64,000 nucleotides of DNA from Doris montereyensis. Taxonomy: Eukaryota; Mollusca; Gastropoda; Nudibranchia; Dorididae. The notes under the pieces are model-generated. The model ran no database searches. It was given only the letters and a program-made list of their open reading frames with translations, and was not told where the DNA came from. The translations under genes and the position numbers were made by a program. Below are positions 21,735-33,509 of the stretch, piece after piece; position 1 is the stretch's first letter; each line of letters opens with the position of its first letter. The stretch is from positions 477,501-541,500 of the forward strand of contig JAXRKP010000019.1 of the NCBI GenBank assembly GCA_037039925.1, in the 5' to 3' direction.

Positions 21735-22649
21735 GTCTTGCTAGACTTTCAGAACTTTCCCGTCGACTCTGTTCCGCGAAGCGCAAGCCCCGTCCATATC
21801 CCCGTCGACATGGCGGACATCAAGAGAAAGTTCACCAACAAGCATTCCTACCCGGTGCTGGAAGAGCAGAAAGCCACTCTGGCCAGAGCGTCCAAGTCGG
21901 ACCTGGTGGCGCAGAACCAGCTGGACGTCTTGGGCATGTTCGAGCCCATCATGAACGAGGACGAGCGCGCCTACTCGCTCTTCACCTTCGACGTCTTCAA
22001 GCGCGCGTGCGAGGCGGCCAACCTGACCTACTTCCTGGTGTCCGGCACCATGCTGGGCTCGCTGCGTCACCACGGCCTCATTCCGTGGGACGACGACTTC
22101 GACATCGCCATGGAGGCTGGAGACTGGATCAAGATCAGGGACGTGCTGGGCAACATCCAGGGCTTCGAACTCTACTCCCCGGCGGACTCCCAGTGGAAGT
22201 TCTACATGAGCTCGCTGCCGGAGGCCAACCGACCCTTCAAGTGGCCCAACATCGACCTCTTCTTCTACACGCAGGACGAGTCGTACCTGTGGTCTGTGAC
22301 GTGGGGCATCAAATATGCGCTGACGTACCGCATCAAGGACGTCTTCCCGCTGGACTTCCGGCGGTTCGAGTACTGGGACTTGCCCGTGCCCCGACGGGGC
22401 CACTTCCTGTCGTCGCTGGAGTTCGGCCGGGGCTACCTGACGGACTGCGTCACCGCCCACTACGTGCACAAGACCAACGAGCCGGTGGCTAAGCGCAACA
22501 TCGGCCTCATGCCTTGCCAGAAGATCCACTTCGCCTTCCCTTTCGTCTTCTACCACCAGGGCAAAGTGCCGGGGACTGTCCAGGAAGAGCTCAAGGTGGG
22601 CCGGCGCAGCTTGGCTAACATCACGGTGGCCGGCACTATACCCAGGTAA
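21735..22649 (+). CDS. LicD/fukutin-family nucleotidyltransferase-fold protein, 3' exon
   Basis: A 3' splice site (TTTTACTCATTCCTCAG, ending 21734) opens a frame that runs 304 sense codons to TAA at 22647-22649. The diagnostic LicD block lies at residues 103-122 counted from codon 21738: GTMLGSLRHHGLIPWDDDFD, where the DDD/DFD acidic residues would bind metal in this nucleotidyltransferase-like fold. WPNIDLFFY (about 168-176), RRFEYWDLPVPRRG and a Cys-containing segment LTDCVTAHYVHKTNEP follow. Bacterial LicD moves phosphocholine and animal FKTN/FKRP act as ribitol-phosphate transferases in the Golgi; the substrate here is unknown. The exon is GC-rich with G/C at third positions, unlike the AT-rich, repeat-laden flanks, and is free of frameshifts. 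Upstream exons, including any signal anchor, were not recognised. A 311-residue antisense frame over it is a shadow. Confidence 0.88.
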   Translation, partial: VLLDFQNFPVDSVPRSASPVHIPVDMADIKRKFTNKHSYPVLEEQKATLARASKSDLVAQNQLDVLGMFEPIMNEDERAYSLFTFDVFKRACEAANLTYFLVSGTMLGSLRHHGLIPWDDDFDIAMEAGDWIKIRDVLGNIQGFELYSPADSQWKFYMSSLPEANRPFKWPNIDLFFYTQDESYLWSVTWGIKYALTYRIKDVFPLDFRRFEYWDLPVPRRGHFLSSLEFGRGYLTDCVTAHYVHKTNEPVAKRNIGLMPCQKIHFAFPFVFYHQGKVPGTVQEELKVGRRSLANITVAGTIPR

Positions 22650-23050
22650 CGGGGTAACGACTGCTTGTGTCCACACTGGGGCCGTTGTTGCTGTTGTTGT
22701 TGTTGTCGTTCTTCCTCTTCAAAGCTGGAGGTGGATTTATTATTCATCATGACACAGGCTTTCGGTGGATTATCTCTCTGACGTATGTCATCAATGATGG
22801 GTTTTTTTTTTTTTCAAACAAGAAAAAGAAATCTATACATTGTGTATTTAGAGATTTGCTAGGTCGTTGAAGACAAGGAAGAAGAAGTGGGCGTGGCTTT
22901 GTAGTGTCATGTGACGCCACATCGTCGTCGTCGTTATTGCTGTAATGAGCTGTGTTTCAGATACGTTCCTGCTGGTGTTCCTTTATCTCATTGTTGATTT
23001 CAGATTATGCATACACGTGTACACGATGTGCGTGGAGTTATGTTGTTTAT
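22650..23050. other. Probable 3' untranslated region of the LicD gene
   Basis: A GTT run at 22683-22708 and unremarkable DNA follow the stop codon. No AATAAA was found close by, so the transcript end is unknown. Confidence 0.3.
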
Positions 23051-23053
23051 ACG

Positions 23054-23057
<4 letters not shown>

Positions 23058-23117
<60 letters not shown>
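23058..23117. repeat. (GT)n-(GC)n microsatellite
   Basis: GTGTGTGTGCGCGCGCGTGTG is flanked by longer GT runs; it is a potential Z-DNA segment. Confidence 0.93.
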
Positions 23118-23119
<2 letters not shown>

Positions 23120-23210
23120 GAAAGCAAAATCATTTACTGTAGAGAAATTGTGTAAGGTTTTCACCGCAATGTCTGCGCGTGGATGGCATGGCACACTGCT
23201 AACTGAAACG

Positions 23211-24272
23211 TGTATCCTCCCAAAGTGTGTCCTTAAGTGTTTCCCAAATGTCCTCCCAATGTGTTTGCTCTTAAAGGGTTCTAAAGTGTTTTCAAAGTGT
23301 GTCCTAAGTGTTTCCTCTCAAAATATGTCCTCCCAATGTGTTTGCTCTTAAAGGGTATCCTCCTAAAGTGTTTGCTCTCAAAGTCGTGTCCTCCCAAAGT
23401 GTTTCCTCTCAAAATATGTCCTCCCAATGTGTTTGCTCTTAAAGGGTATCCTCCTAAAGTGTTTGCTCTCAAAGTGTGTCCTCCCAAAGTATTTCCTCTC
23501 AAAATATGTCCTCCCAATGTGTTTGCTCTTAAAGGGTATCCTCCCAAAGTCTGTCCTCTCAAATCGTGTCCTTCCAAAGTGTTTCCTCTCAAAGTGTTTG
23601 CTCTTGAAGTGGGCCCTCCTAAAGTGCATGCCCCTGAAGAATGTCCTCCCGCAGCATGTCATTGTAAAGAATGTCCTACAATGTTATGTCCACCTAAAGT
23701 GTGCCCTCTTAAAGTATGTCCTTGTAAAGTATGTCCTCCTAAAATATATTCTAAACTATGTCCCCTTGAGCTATGTCCTCCTGACGTATGTCCTCTTACA
23801 GCTTGTTACAGCGTGTATGCCTATAGTATGTCCTCAGAGTGTCATTTCAACGTATTGCTATATCCTCCTAAAGTATGTGCTCCGATTATATGTCATACAT
23901 TGTGTCCTTCTAAAATGTGTCCTCCTGTGTATTGTGTCCACCTGTGTATTGTGTCCTCCTGTATATTGTGTCCTCCTGTGTATTGTGTCCTCCTGTGTAT
24001 TGTGTCCTCCTGTGTATTGTGTCCTCCTGTTTATTGTGTCCTCCTGTGTATTGTGTTCTCCTGTGTATTGTGTCCTCCTGTTTATTGTGTCGTCCTGTAT
24101 ATTTTGTCCTCCTGTGTATTGTGTCGTCCTGTGTAATGTGTCGTCCTGTGTATTGTGTCCTCCTGTGTATTGTGTCCTCCTTAAGTGTATTCTCCTGTGT
24201 ATTGTGTCCTCTTATAATATGTCCTCCTGTGTATTGTGTCCTCCTGTGTATTGTGTCCTCCTGTGTATTGGA
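23211..24272. repeat. 17-bp minisatellite with a sequence gradient, about 60 copies
   Basis: Left units read GTCCTCCCAAAGTGTTT or CCTCTCAAAATATGT, with a 5-unit higher-order period at 23280-23540. Middle units (23640-23910) are diverged GTCCTCCTAAAGTATGT types. Right units (23925-24272) are homogeneous GTCCTCCTGTGTATTGT. The 17-bp spacing and GTCCTC start persist throughout. Long Cys-rich frames on plus and Thr/His-rich frames on minus are artefacts. Confidence 0.93.
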
Positions 24273-24544
24273 GGTAACGTCCACGGTGGCCGTTGACTAC
24301 TTTAACCAAATTTCTACCACTGACCACTTCCACGCCATATCGGCAAAGAGGGCGTGAGGAGAAAGGTTATGTGTTGTTTGTGTGTGTCTGTCTGTGTGTG
24401 TCTGTGTGTGTGTGTCATCCTGTCTGTCTCTGTTGCCACGTCATCCTTTTACTTTTGTGAAATTTTTTTCTAACTCATGAAGGGATAGATGTCACCCCCC
24501 CCTTCCCCTACCTGTATGTTGTCAGTGAGTGCGTGGCGACTGTT

Positions 24545-24557
24545 GGCAGCTGTTGCC

Positions 24558-24588
<31 letters not shown>

Positions 24589-24895
24589 CTGTTGTTGTCG
24601 CTACTGTTCTCGTTACTGTTGTTGTTGCTGTTGTTGTTGTTGTCGCTACTGTTCTCGTTACTGTTGTTGTTGTTGATGTTGCTGTTGTTGTTGTCGCTAC
24701 TGTTCTCGTTACTGTTGCTGTTGTTGTTGTTGTTGTAGCTACTGTTCTCGTTACTGTTGCTGTTGTTGTTGTTGTCGCTACTGTTCTCGTTGCTGTTGCT
24801 GTTGTTGTTGTTGTCGCTACTGTTCTCGTTGCTGTTGTTGTTGTTGTTATTGTTGTTGTCGCTACTGTTCTCGTTGTTGTTGTTGTTGTTGTTGC
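24545..24895. repeat. GTT-based array with GTCGCTACTGTTCTCGTTAC motif, about 8 copies
   Basis: GTT triplet runs of varying length separate eight copies of GTCGCTACTGTTCTCGTTAC. It is a triplet microsatellite organised into a roughly 39-57-bp higher-order repeat. A TG-rich patch lies at 24375-24415. Confidence 0.95.
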
Positions 24896-25126
24896 TTCGT
24901 GCCATTTTGGGTGTGGCATTAAGACGCGTGTGCTGGTGTTCAACGGACTGGTACCAAGACAATCAGACATACCCAACGTAATCATTAGTAGCGGCATGTA
25001 TTTGTGATGTAATGGCATCGGCTATAACTTTCTTGTCGTATAGAAACTTTCTTCACCTTATGCCGTATGCTGGCCATTATATATTATAATATGCTGCCAT
25101 CTCTTTGCCATTTACGTGGGGTCCTT

Positions 25127-25363
<237 letters not shown>

Positions 25364-25418
25364 TACTTGCCAGTTGCCTGTTGTTACTGTTACAAATTAG
25401 TTCCACGTTTGGTACTGT

Positions 25419-25645
25419 GACCTCGGTGGCCGAGGGGTTAAGCTGCCAGACTGAGGATTCTTGGTTCGAATCTTGCTGCTGCCGCCAATGCTAGCCTCCG
25501 ACGTTATGTTCCTTGGGGAAAGAAAGACGCTTAACACGCGCTTCCCCCATTTGACCATAGAAACTGGAATACGCTCTGGCTTTATGGGCCGTGCTGTGAA
25601 GGCCCTGCAGGCAATTTACTTACATTTACATGTTTGGTGCTGCAT
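25419..25645 (+). mobile_element. SINE-C copy, sense, Leu/Ser-tRNA-like head
   Basis: The head reads GGTGGCCGAGGGGTTAAGCT, then CAGACTGAGGATTC and the B-box-like TTGGTTCGAATCTTG. The spacing resembles a class II tRNA. The body has AGACGCTTAACACGCG and ACGCTCTGGCTTTATGGGCC, and the end is GGCAATTTACTTAC. The head is the SINE promoter; a working tRNA gene is unlikely because the acceptor arms do not pair. Confidence 0.8.
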
Positions 25646-25698
25646 AAGATAATTGTCACGTGTCTACTTTACAAACTTGCCGTACCATTTTTTAAAAT

Positions 25699-25699
<1 letters not shown>

Positions 25700-25731
<32 letters not shown>

Positions 25732-25790
25732 TATATATATATATATTATATATATATATATTATATATATATATATATGTGTGTGTGTAT
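25700..25790. repeat. (TA)n microsatellite
   Basis: Blocks of TATATATATA are separated by TTATATAT and TGTATATA, followed by GTGTGTG at 25778. Confidence 0.95.
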
Positions 25791-26254
25791 TATATAATGC
25801 CTATACTACTTACTACTGTCCTTGAGATTGCCACATATACCCACCCCTTCCTCGCTCCCCCTGTGTGTGAAGAGGGTGGCGATAGGTTCGGTCATTGACG
25901 TCATAGCCGCTCTGTGTGTCAATCAGGCCTGAGACTGAGAAGTGAGACTATTGTGTGTTTCTGTCATTGTGAGGAAAAGATTTGTTTTACTTTACTTTTT
26001 TTTATTTTTTTTTTTTGAAGTTTCAATCACTGCCCTGCTAGACTTGATCACACTTGTTATTTAAAGCAAACTGTTATTATTAAAGTTTCTTGAAAAACAA
26101 AAGAAGATGTAAAACGTTGATGTTTCACTTTCACCTTCTTTTTGTCCTGAAATCTAGATTGTTTGTTGTTGTGTTTTACATGGAAGGTATTTTGATCAAG
26201 TTTGTAGTATTGTGGTATTAGTGGTGTCGCTGTCAGAAAGGGTGACGGTGGTGG

Positions 26255-26515
26255 GGGGGGGGGGGGGGGTGTTGGTCGAACACAGTTGAACTTGAGAGTT
26301 GAGACTACCAGGCCAGGGGGGTGTTGGTCGAACACAGTTGAACTTGAGAGTTGAGACTACCAGGCCAGGGGGTGTTGGTCGAACACAGTTGAACTTGAGA
26401 GTTGAGACTACCAGGCCAGGGTGTTGGTCGAACACAGTTGAACTTGAGAGTTGAGACTACCAGGCCAGGGGGGTGTTGGTCGAACACAGTTGAACTTGAG
26501 GCTACCAAGGGGCTA
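26255..26515. repeat. 51-bp minisatellite, 5 copies
   Basis: Units begin GTGTTGGTCGAACACAGTTG and end GACTACCAGGCCAGGGGG. The terminal G run varies from 3 to 6 and reaches G18 at the left end (26252-26269). Confidence 0.95.
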
Positions 26516-26579
26516 ACGGTGTGTTCGTAGGTCAATCTGTGACGCGTATGTGAATCATGACTTGCCTCACCCAGGCGTG

Positions 26580-26880
26580 GGGTCTCGTCTGTAGCCTAGC
26601 GGTAACGTTGCCGGACTTGGGATCATGATGTCCTGGGTTTGAATCCTCGGAGAGGGCATGCTGGAACCGATGTTGCATTCCTTGGGAAAGCCGCTCAACA
26701 CGCGTTTTTTTCCTGCTTCGATCCAGGTGCAAATGGGTATTAGCATGAGCTGGGGAGTAAAAAAACTAGCGTTCTGTCCAAGAGGCGATGTATTGTGATC
26801 TGTTTTGCTTCACGCTATAGCGACCGAGATATGCTCTGGCTCCATGGGACGTAAATGCTTGTCTTTTACCCAGATAAGTG
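26580..26880 (+). mobile_element. SINE-C copy, sense, near full length
   Basis: The head GTCTGTAGCCTAGCGGTAAC is followed by GGGATCATGATGTCC and the B box GGGTTTGAATCC. The body includes GAAAGCCGCTCAACACGCG, CAGGTGCAAATGGGTATTAG, AGAGGCGATGTATTGTG and TATGCTCTGGCTCCATGGG. It serves as a within-window reference for the SINE-C middle and tail. Confidence 0.8.
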
Positions 26881-26895
26881 CTATTGGGGGGGGGG

Positions 26896-27036
26896 GTGGG
26901 CGGCTGATGGGTGATACTGATAGATCGTATTTTTTCCTTTCACTCTTTCATTCGCTTCTCTTTCATCTTGCAGTCCCCTCGTAATTCACCCTGAGATCTG
27001 AGCATATGATGGACGAGGGGTAAATTTCAATGAAGC
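26896..27036 (+). mobile_element. SINE-A copy, sense
   Basis: TGGGCGGCTGATGGGTGATA, CTTTCACTCTTTCATTCGC, CATCTTGCAGTCCCCTCG, GAGCATATGATGGACGAGGG and AATTTCAATGAAGC occur in order. A G12 run precedes it. Confidence 0.82.
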
Positions 27037-27399
27037 TAGAAGCGCTTGGGTGGATGATGTAGCCAAGAGGTAAAAGCATGATAGGGGAAGGAGGGGGAGG
27101 GGGGAGAGAGAGGAGCGATGTTGATTCACCTGTTCTGCTTAAGACTACAGAAACCGGGTTGTACCCACAGCTCTCTAGGCTTCGACTTACCTTGTGCTCA
27201 GAACTTTATTTTCCTTGGATTGATATACCGTAAGCCTAACTTGCCAAGTTGTTTCAAACGTCTGAATTCCTTTTGTGAAATTTTGTGTTTGTTGTAAATT
27301 GTGTATCATTTATTACCCTTGCCACAATATTGTGTCTTGTTTTATCATGGCATGCCGTTCAAACTACACTCAGTATTTTCTCTCCCTCGCTGCTGGAAT

Positions 27400-27813
<414 letters not shown>

Positions 27814-27824
27814 GAATGTCAATG

Positions 27825-27965
27825 TGCGGTTGGTGGGCGCTGCTGATAAATCATATTTCTTTCCTTTCACTCTTTCTTTCCCTTATCTTTCATCTTCCTG
27901 TTTCCTCTGAATTCACGCTGAGATCACCGCATACAGTGAGGGGTTAATTTTAATGAATCAATTGA
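27825..27965 (+). mobile_element. SINE-A copy, sense
   Basis: TGCGGTTGGTGGGCGCTGCT, CTTTCCTTTCACTCTTTC, GAGATCACCGCATACAGTGA and TTTTAATGAATCAATTG. It ends just before the 17-bp array at 27980. Confidence 0.85.
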
Positions 27966-27979
27966 TCACTCAATTGAAA

Positions 27980-29003
27980 TGCCAATGCAGCGACGTTCAA
28001 AATACAGAGACGTTCAAACTGCCGAGACGTTGAAAAGGCAGAGACATCAAAATACCGAGATGTGCAGAGATGTTGAAAATGCAGAGACGTTCAAAATACA
28101 GAGACATTCAAAATACAAAGATGTTGAAAATGCGGAGACGTTCAAAATACAGAGCCGTTCAAAATACAGAGATGTTCAAATACAGAGACGTTGAAAAGGC
28201 TGAGACGTTCAAGATAGAGAGACATTCAAGATACAAAGACGTTCAAGATACAGAGACGTTCAAGATACAAAGACGTTCAAGATACAAAGACGTTCAAGAT
28301 ACAGAGACGTTCAAGATACAAAGACGTTCAAGATACAGAGATGTTCAAAATACAAAGACGTTCAAGATACAAAGACGTTCAAGATACAAAGACGTTCAAG
28401 ATACAAAGACGTTCAAGATACAAAGACGTTCAAGATACAGAGACGTTCAAGATACAAAGACGTTCAAGATACAGAGATGTTCAAAATACAGAGACGTTCA
28501 AGATACAAAGACGTTCAAGATACAGAGATGTTCAAAATACAGAGACGTTCAAGATACAAAGACGTTCAAGATACAGAGATGTTCAAAATACAGAGATGTT
28601 CAAATTCAGAGACGTTGAAAAGGCTGAGATGTTCAAGATACAAAGACGTTCAAGATACAGAGATGTTCAAAATACAGAGACATTCAAATTACAGAGATGT
28701 TCAAAATACAGAGACATTCAAATTACAGAGATGTTCAAGATACAAAGACGTTCAAGATACAGAGATGTTCAAAATACAGAGACATTCAAAATACAGAGAT
28801 GTTCAAAATACAGAGACATTCAAATTACAGAGATGTTCAAAATACAGAGACATTCAAAATGCAGAGACGTTCAAGATACAGAGGCGTTGAAAATACAGAG
28901 ATGTTCAAAATACAGAGGCGTTGAAAATGCAGAGATGTTCAAAATACAGAGGCGTTGAAAATGCAGAGATATTCAAAATGCAGAAACGTTCAAGATACAG
29001 TGA
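27980..29003. repeat. 17-bp minisatellite, about 60 copies
   Basis: The unit is ACGTTCAAGATACAGAG, with variants TTCAAAATACAAAG, TTCAAATTACAGAG and TTGAAAATGCAGAG. The central block (28200-28560) is the most homogeneous, and edge units are diverged. Frames rich in YRDVQ/FKIQRR are translations of the repeat. Confidence 0.97.
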
Positions 29004-29164
29004 GCTTAGTGCTATCTTGTCCTGTCTCGATCTTGAGAGATAAGCTCGCGACTGTTTTCTTTGTCAAATGTCTGGAAATGGAATAACAATAACACGCATT
29101 TCCAAGTCAGCCCATTAAGGGCACTATTGAGATAATATAAAGTCCCCTCACCCGTCACCATGAC

Positions 29165-29230
29165 TGTGCTCCACCCCTTTCTAACCCCCACCCCTAACCC
29201 CCACCCCTAACCCCAACCCCCAACCCCCCA
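29165..29230. repeat. C-rich telomere-like tract (CCCCTAACCCCCA)n
   Basis: Four imperfect copies of ACCCCTAACCCCC lie here. The minus strand reads TTAGGGGTGGGGG, close to the TTAGGG theme and with four or more G-tracts, so it is quadruplex-capable. It is not a true telomere. The stretch 29231-29527 has no feature. Confidence 0.75.
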
Positions 29231-29527
29231 AATCAACTTTCAAAGCAAAGAAAGACCTATTTTGTTTCTATTTTTATAACAACTATTTTTTTCCTTCTCT
29301 CCGAAACGCCCGTTCTTACATAACTTGCTGAAATTTATTGACCCACATCTGTGACAATGACATTAAAATTGGACTGATTGCTTTACCTTCTGAGGTTGTT
29401 TAATCGATTGCTAGCTACGTGTATCTATGCATCTTGATTAGATTTCCACCCAAAACGTGGCGGGTTATTACCCCTTAACACTCGGTGCTAAAAAAGTTTT
29501 TTTTACTACTGTTACTGTTATCGTAGC

Positions 29528-29733
29528 TTGATGGAGAGGTTAGCGGTCAATGTATGGAGAAGAATGACCAATACTCGAGTATTGACGTATATTATTATTA
29601 TCAATACAAAATTTGTGCTCGCGCTGGACGCGTTTGGTTGATGGATAGGTCAGAGGTCATTCTATGGGGAAGGGTGACCAATACTTGAACCTCGATGTAT
29701 AGAATCAACACAATATTTGTACTCGCACTGAAC
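29528..29733. repeat. Diverged tandem duplication of about 100 bp
   Basis: TTGATGGAGAGGTTAGCGGT (29528) and TTGATGGATAGGTCAGAGGT (29637) start two parallel segments. Both contain GTGACCAATACT-like and ATTTGTxCTCGCxCTGxACG motifs. Confidence 0.85.
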
Positions 29734-29774
29734 GGTCCGTGAGCGATTGGCGAATGGGAGAGGGGGGGAGGGAG

Positions 29775-29904
29775 GGGGGGCTACTGGTATGTCCTGCTTC
29801 TTTCCTGTCATTCCTTCACATATCCTTTCATTTGCTTTGCTATTTCCTTTTAACTCAACGCGAGATCGCCGCATATGGTGGATGTGGTACAGTTCAATCA
29901 ATCA
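29775..29904 (+). mobile_element. SINE-A copy, sense
   Basis: GGCTACTGGTATGTCCTGCT, GAGATCGCCGCATATGGTGG and TACAGTTCAATCAATCAAC mark the copy. A G-rich run precedes it. The stretch 29905-30490 holds no recognised gene. Confidence 0.82.
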
Positions 29905-30491
29905 ACTGGACGTCCAGATTATTAAATTAGAGAGTGTCCAGATTGCGCGTTTGGTCTGAAGTCAGGACGACCGTGGCCAGGATGGTTGGTGGTGGGTCGA
30001 AATGGCGTGGGGTCTGCTGCCTTGACCTGCTTTCTTCTCTTGGGATTGGCTTGTGTCATCCTAGACCTCACCCCCACCCCACCCCCCCCCCTACCCACCA
30101 CCCCAAACCTACGTCCTGCCATGGAGGGCCAGCAGTTGCGCTGAGTATCTTTGAACTATGGGGCTTTTGTGGCCTTACACTAGTACTAGTAGTTAGTTCA
30201 GTTAGAGTCAGAGCTAATTCTCACCGCCGACAAAAGGTCGTTGTTGGGACACGCAAACCTTCAACGTCATGGGTCAAAGGTCATAAAGCTTTGGGCAAAG
30301 ATGGCTGCTAAATGTCGTGTCCTTCCTTTTTCTTCTTCCTGCTGAATCCATGTTGGAGGTAGACGGGGCCTCCTGCTCTACAATTCTACCACCAGCACCA
30401 TGGCCATCTCCGTCCTTGTACACATGTCACTGTCAATGCCATGGCCAATTTCATCGGAGGAATTTTATTCATTTATTATTGCTATCATATT

Positions 30492-30513
30492 GGTATTATT
30501 ATTATTATTATTA

Positions 30514-30569
<56 letters not shown>

Positions 30570-30581
30570 ATATTCTTATTA

Positions 30582-30662
<81 letters not shown>
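30492..30662. repeat. (ATT)n microsatellite
   Basis: ATT triplets are broken by ATAATATTCTTATTATC at about 30567-30583. The stretch 30663-31190 has no feature. Confidence 0.97.
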
Positions 30663-30664
<2 letters not shown>

Positions 30665-31194
30665 CATGGGGTGAGGAAGGCTTTATTTCTCTCTACTCAC
30701 TAATGTTTCTTGTAAATATTATATTACTCAACATTTTCAAGCGTTCTAAATCATAAAATAACTTTTTTTTCTTTTTTGTTTTTATTACTGAAAATGTGTT
30801 CCAATAGTTTGTCCACTTCTTTCAAATTCAGTGTAAATTTATAATTTCATGTCGCGGTCGTGATCCCTTCAGGGTTGCGACCTCTGATCCCTTAAGTATG
30901 ATGATGCGGGTGATTCCTTCAACAACATTCTGAGGCTCTTTGTCACACACAGCTGTGTTTTAAACGGTCTACTGTTTTCTTTCTGTGACGTTCATGGCAG
31001 CATGAGGTGCACCTCAGAGAGAAAAGAGTACCCTGCCATCAATAAATGTGTACAATAAGTGTGCACTTAGGGTCAAAAGTTTGTGAGCCAACTTTTATTT
31101 TTGATCCATTAAGAAGATAAAAACGGACTGCTATATGGGATAAGATATCATTAGATTGTTATACCGCTATTCCTTATTTGTGACTGTATACTGT

Positions 31195-31224
31195 AGCTAT
31201 ATATATATATATATATAGTTATAG

Positions 31225-31262
<38 letters not shown>
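31195..31262. repeat. (TA)n microsatellite
   Basis: TATATATA blocks at 31198-31216 and 31229-31261. Related TATA-rich repeats continue to about 31300. Confidence 0.92.
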
Positions 31263-31264
<2 letters not shown>

Positions 31265-31574
31265 AATATAGTTATAAATATGATGGTATATATATATATG
31301 GTTATAGATAAATATGATGGTATGACAGAACAGAACTCATGTTTTCATAGAAGTCAAAACCTGGAATGATGTTGAATTTGATGTTAGAAATGCAAGTTTT
31401 GTTAGTAGATTCACGAGTGTAATGGAAGAAGAGCTATTCAGCCTGAAATGTATTCTTGATTTATGTATTCTTATACATATGTGTAATTAATTATTGCTGA
31501 TTTTAAGGTTTTGTTTACATTATTGTTATAGCTAATTAGGCATTACAAGGATCTGATCCTAATACAGCCTTTCA

Positions 31575-31865
31575 ATATGATATGATATAATGCCAATTAT
31601 ATGATATGATATAATATGATACAAATTATATGATATGATACGAATGATATGATATGATATTAATGATATGATATATATTATATAATATGATATGATACGA
31701 ATTATATGATATGATACGAATGATATGATATGATATGATACGAATGATATGATATGATATGATACGAATGATATGATATATGATATGATATGAATGATAT
31801 GACATGATATGATACAAATGATATGATACGGTAGGAATTATATGATTTGATATAATATGATGATA
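31575..31865. repeat. (GATAT)n-type array with ACGAAT spacers
   Basis: ATGATATGATATGATACGAA recurs in blocks of 10-24 bp. It is AT-rich and strongly periodic. The stretch 31866-32310 has no feature. Confidence 0.93.
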
Positions 31866-32314
31866 CTATTACTTATATTACTTTTAAAACTACATGTGCT
31901 TTGACTGGGAAGGTTGGAAGTGTATTGTTTACGTTATGAGCATTGTCAGACAGAACTGATATAATTATGTTGTGTTTCTGGCATTATTGTTATTGTTATT
32001 TATTGTCTTCTTGCGTCACAATGAAAAATCTCAGAGTCGTATAGCAGAAAACTTACAAACCAAAACCCCAAATTTTGCCATGGACTGACATATTCTTACT
32101 GAACTAATGGGATTGGTAAAATCTGGGGTTTTTCTACCTGGAAACAAATTATACAGGTAAATTAATTAAATAAGTCACACAGGAAACTAAGACTACAGTT
32201 ACGATTATCATGTTTGTGTGCCAATGAGCCGAATGAGGATGATGACAATTTTACTTTGTCTTATCTTTATTGTTTGTTTTTTGTTTGTCTTATTTACTGT
32301 TATTATTACTAGTA

Positions 32315-32800
<486 letters not shown>

Positions 32801-32959
32801 TTGTGAAAGATAGTTTTTGGTTATGATGAGTATGAAGTGAGAGAGTGATGATGAAGAGAAGGGATGTCACATAGTGCAATGATGAAGATAATGACGGTGA
32901 GTGAAAGAGAGAGTGTCTTCCTCCTATGGCTGTCTTTGTTTTCTTTGTATTTTGTTGTA

Positions 32960-33102
32960 TGGGTGGTTGGTGGGTGCTACTAGTAAGCCCTTCTTCTTTC
33001 CTCTCAATCTTTCTTCTATCTTGCATCTTGCTGTTTCTTCTCAACTCGCTCTGAGATCACTGCATATGGTGGGCGGGGACAATTTTGATCAACCAATCTC
33101 AA
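32960..33102 (+). mobile_element. SINE-A copy, sense
   Basis: GGGTGGTTGGTGGGTGCTAC, ATCTTGCTGTTTCTTCTC, GAGATCACTGCATATGGTGG and CAATTTTGATCAACC. The stretch 33103-33509 has only a TTTTG-rich patch. Confidence 0.82.
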
Positions 33103-33509
33103 TCAGTATTTTGTTGTTGGATTGTTATTGTTTCTTTTTGGGGTGTTTTGTTTTGTTTTTGGTTTTTTGGTTTTGTTTTTAAAACAATTGATTTGAATTC
33201 ATGTCAATATTTGCATGCACATCATTTCCATGTCTTGTGACACATTTTTCTCACTCTTTCTCTGTTTCTTTTTCTACTTCCATTGTCATGATAAATTTGT
33301 GTAAATAAGAATTTAAAAGAAATGAAATTATGGCAACTGCTTGAATGACAGAGAAGAAAGTAGTAGGATGGCGGCATTCATATTCATGTGTCAGTTAGGC
33401 CGATTTATGACCTGCTACGAAGAGAATGATACTGAAAAGAAATTATTATCTGATTTTCTACCATACTTCCATTCAATAAAACTGTGACTCCAACACCAAT
33501 GTGTAAACC

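Noticed and set aside
21741..22676. 311-residue frame antisense to the LicD exon
   Set aside because: GC-rich codon bias on the plus strand creates stop-free antisense frames. The composition (Arg/Val/Glu/Gln mix) lacks any motif, while the plus strand shows the LicD signature.
23211..24272. CRISPR-like appearance of short regular repeats
   Set aside because: Units are contiguous with no unique spacers, and the host is a eukaryote. The same holds for the other arrays.
23297..24357. Cys/Pro-rich frames of up to 289 residues
   Set aside because: They follow the 17-bp repeat in three shifting registers and are the repeat read as protein; no metallothionein-like or toxin-like gene structure is present.
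25425..25490. tRNA-Leu/Ser-like sequence
   Set aside because: It has A- and B-box-like parts but no consistent acceptor pairing, and the same head recurs at other SINE-C copies, so it is a SINE head and not a tRNA gene.
28070..28958. Frames encoding YRDVQ/FKIQRR repeats of up to 205 residues
   Set aside because: They are the product of a 17-bp array. Because 17 is not a multiple of three, the frame cycles, and no unique sequence is included.
29165..29230. Chromosome end or telomere
   Set aside because: The repeat is not TTAGGG proper, is only about 65 bp long, and sequence continues on both sides.
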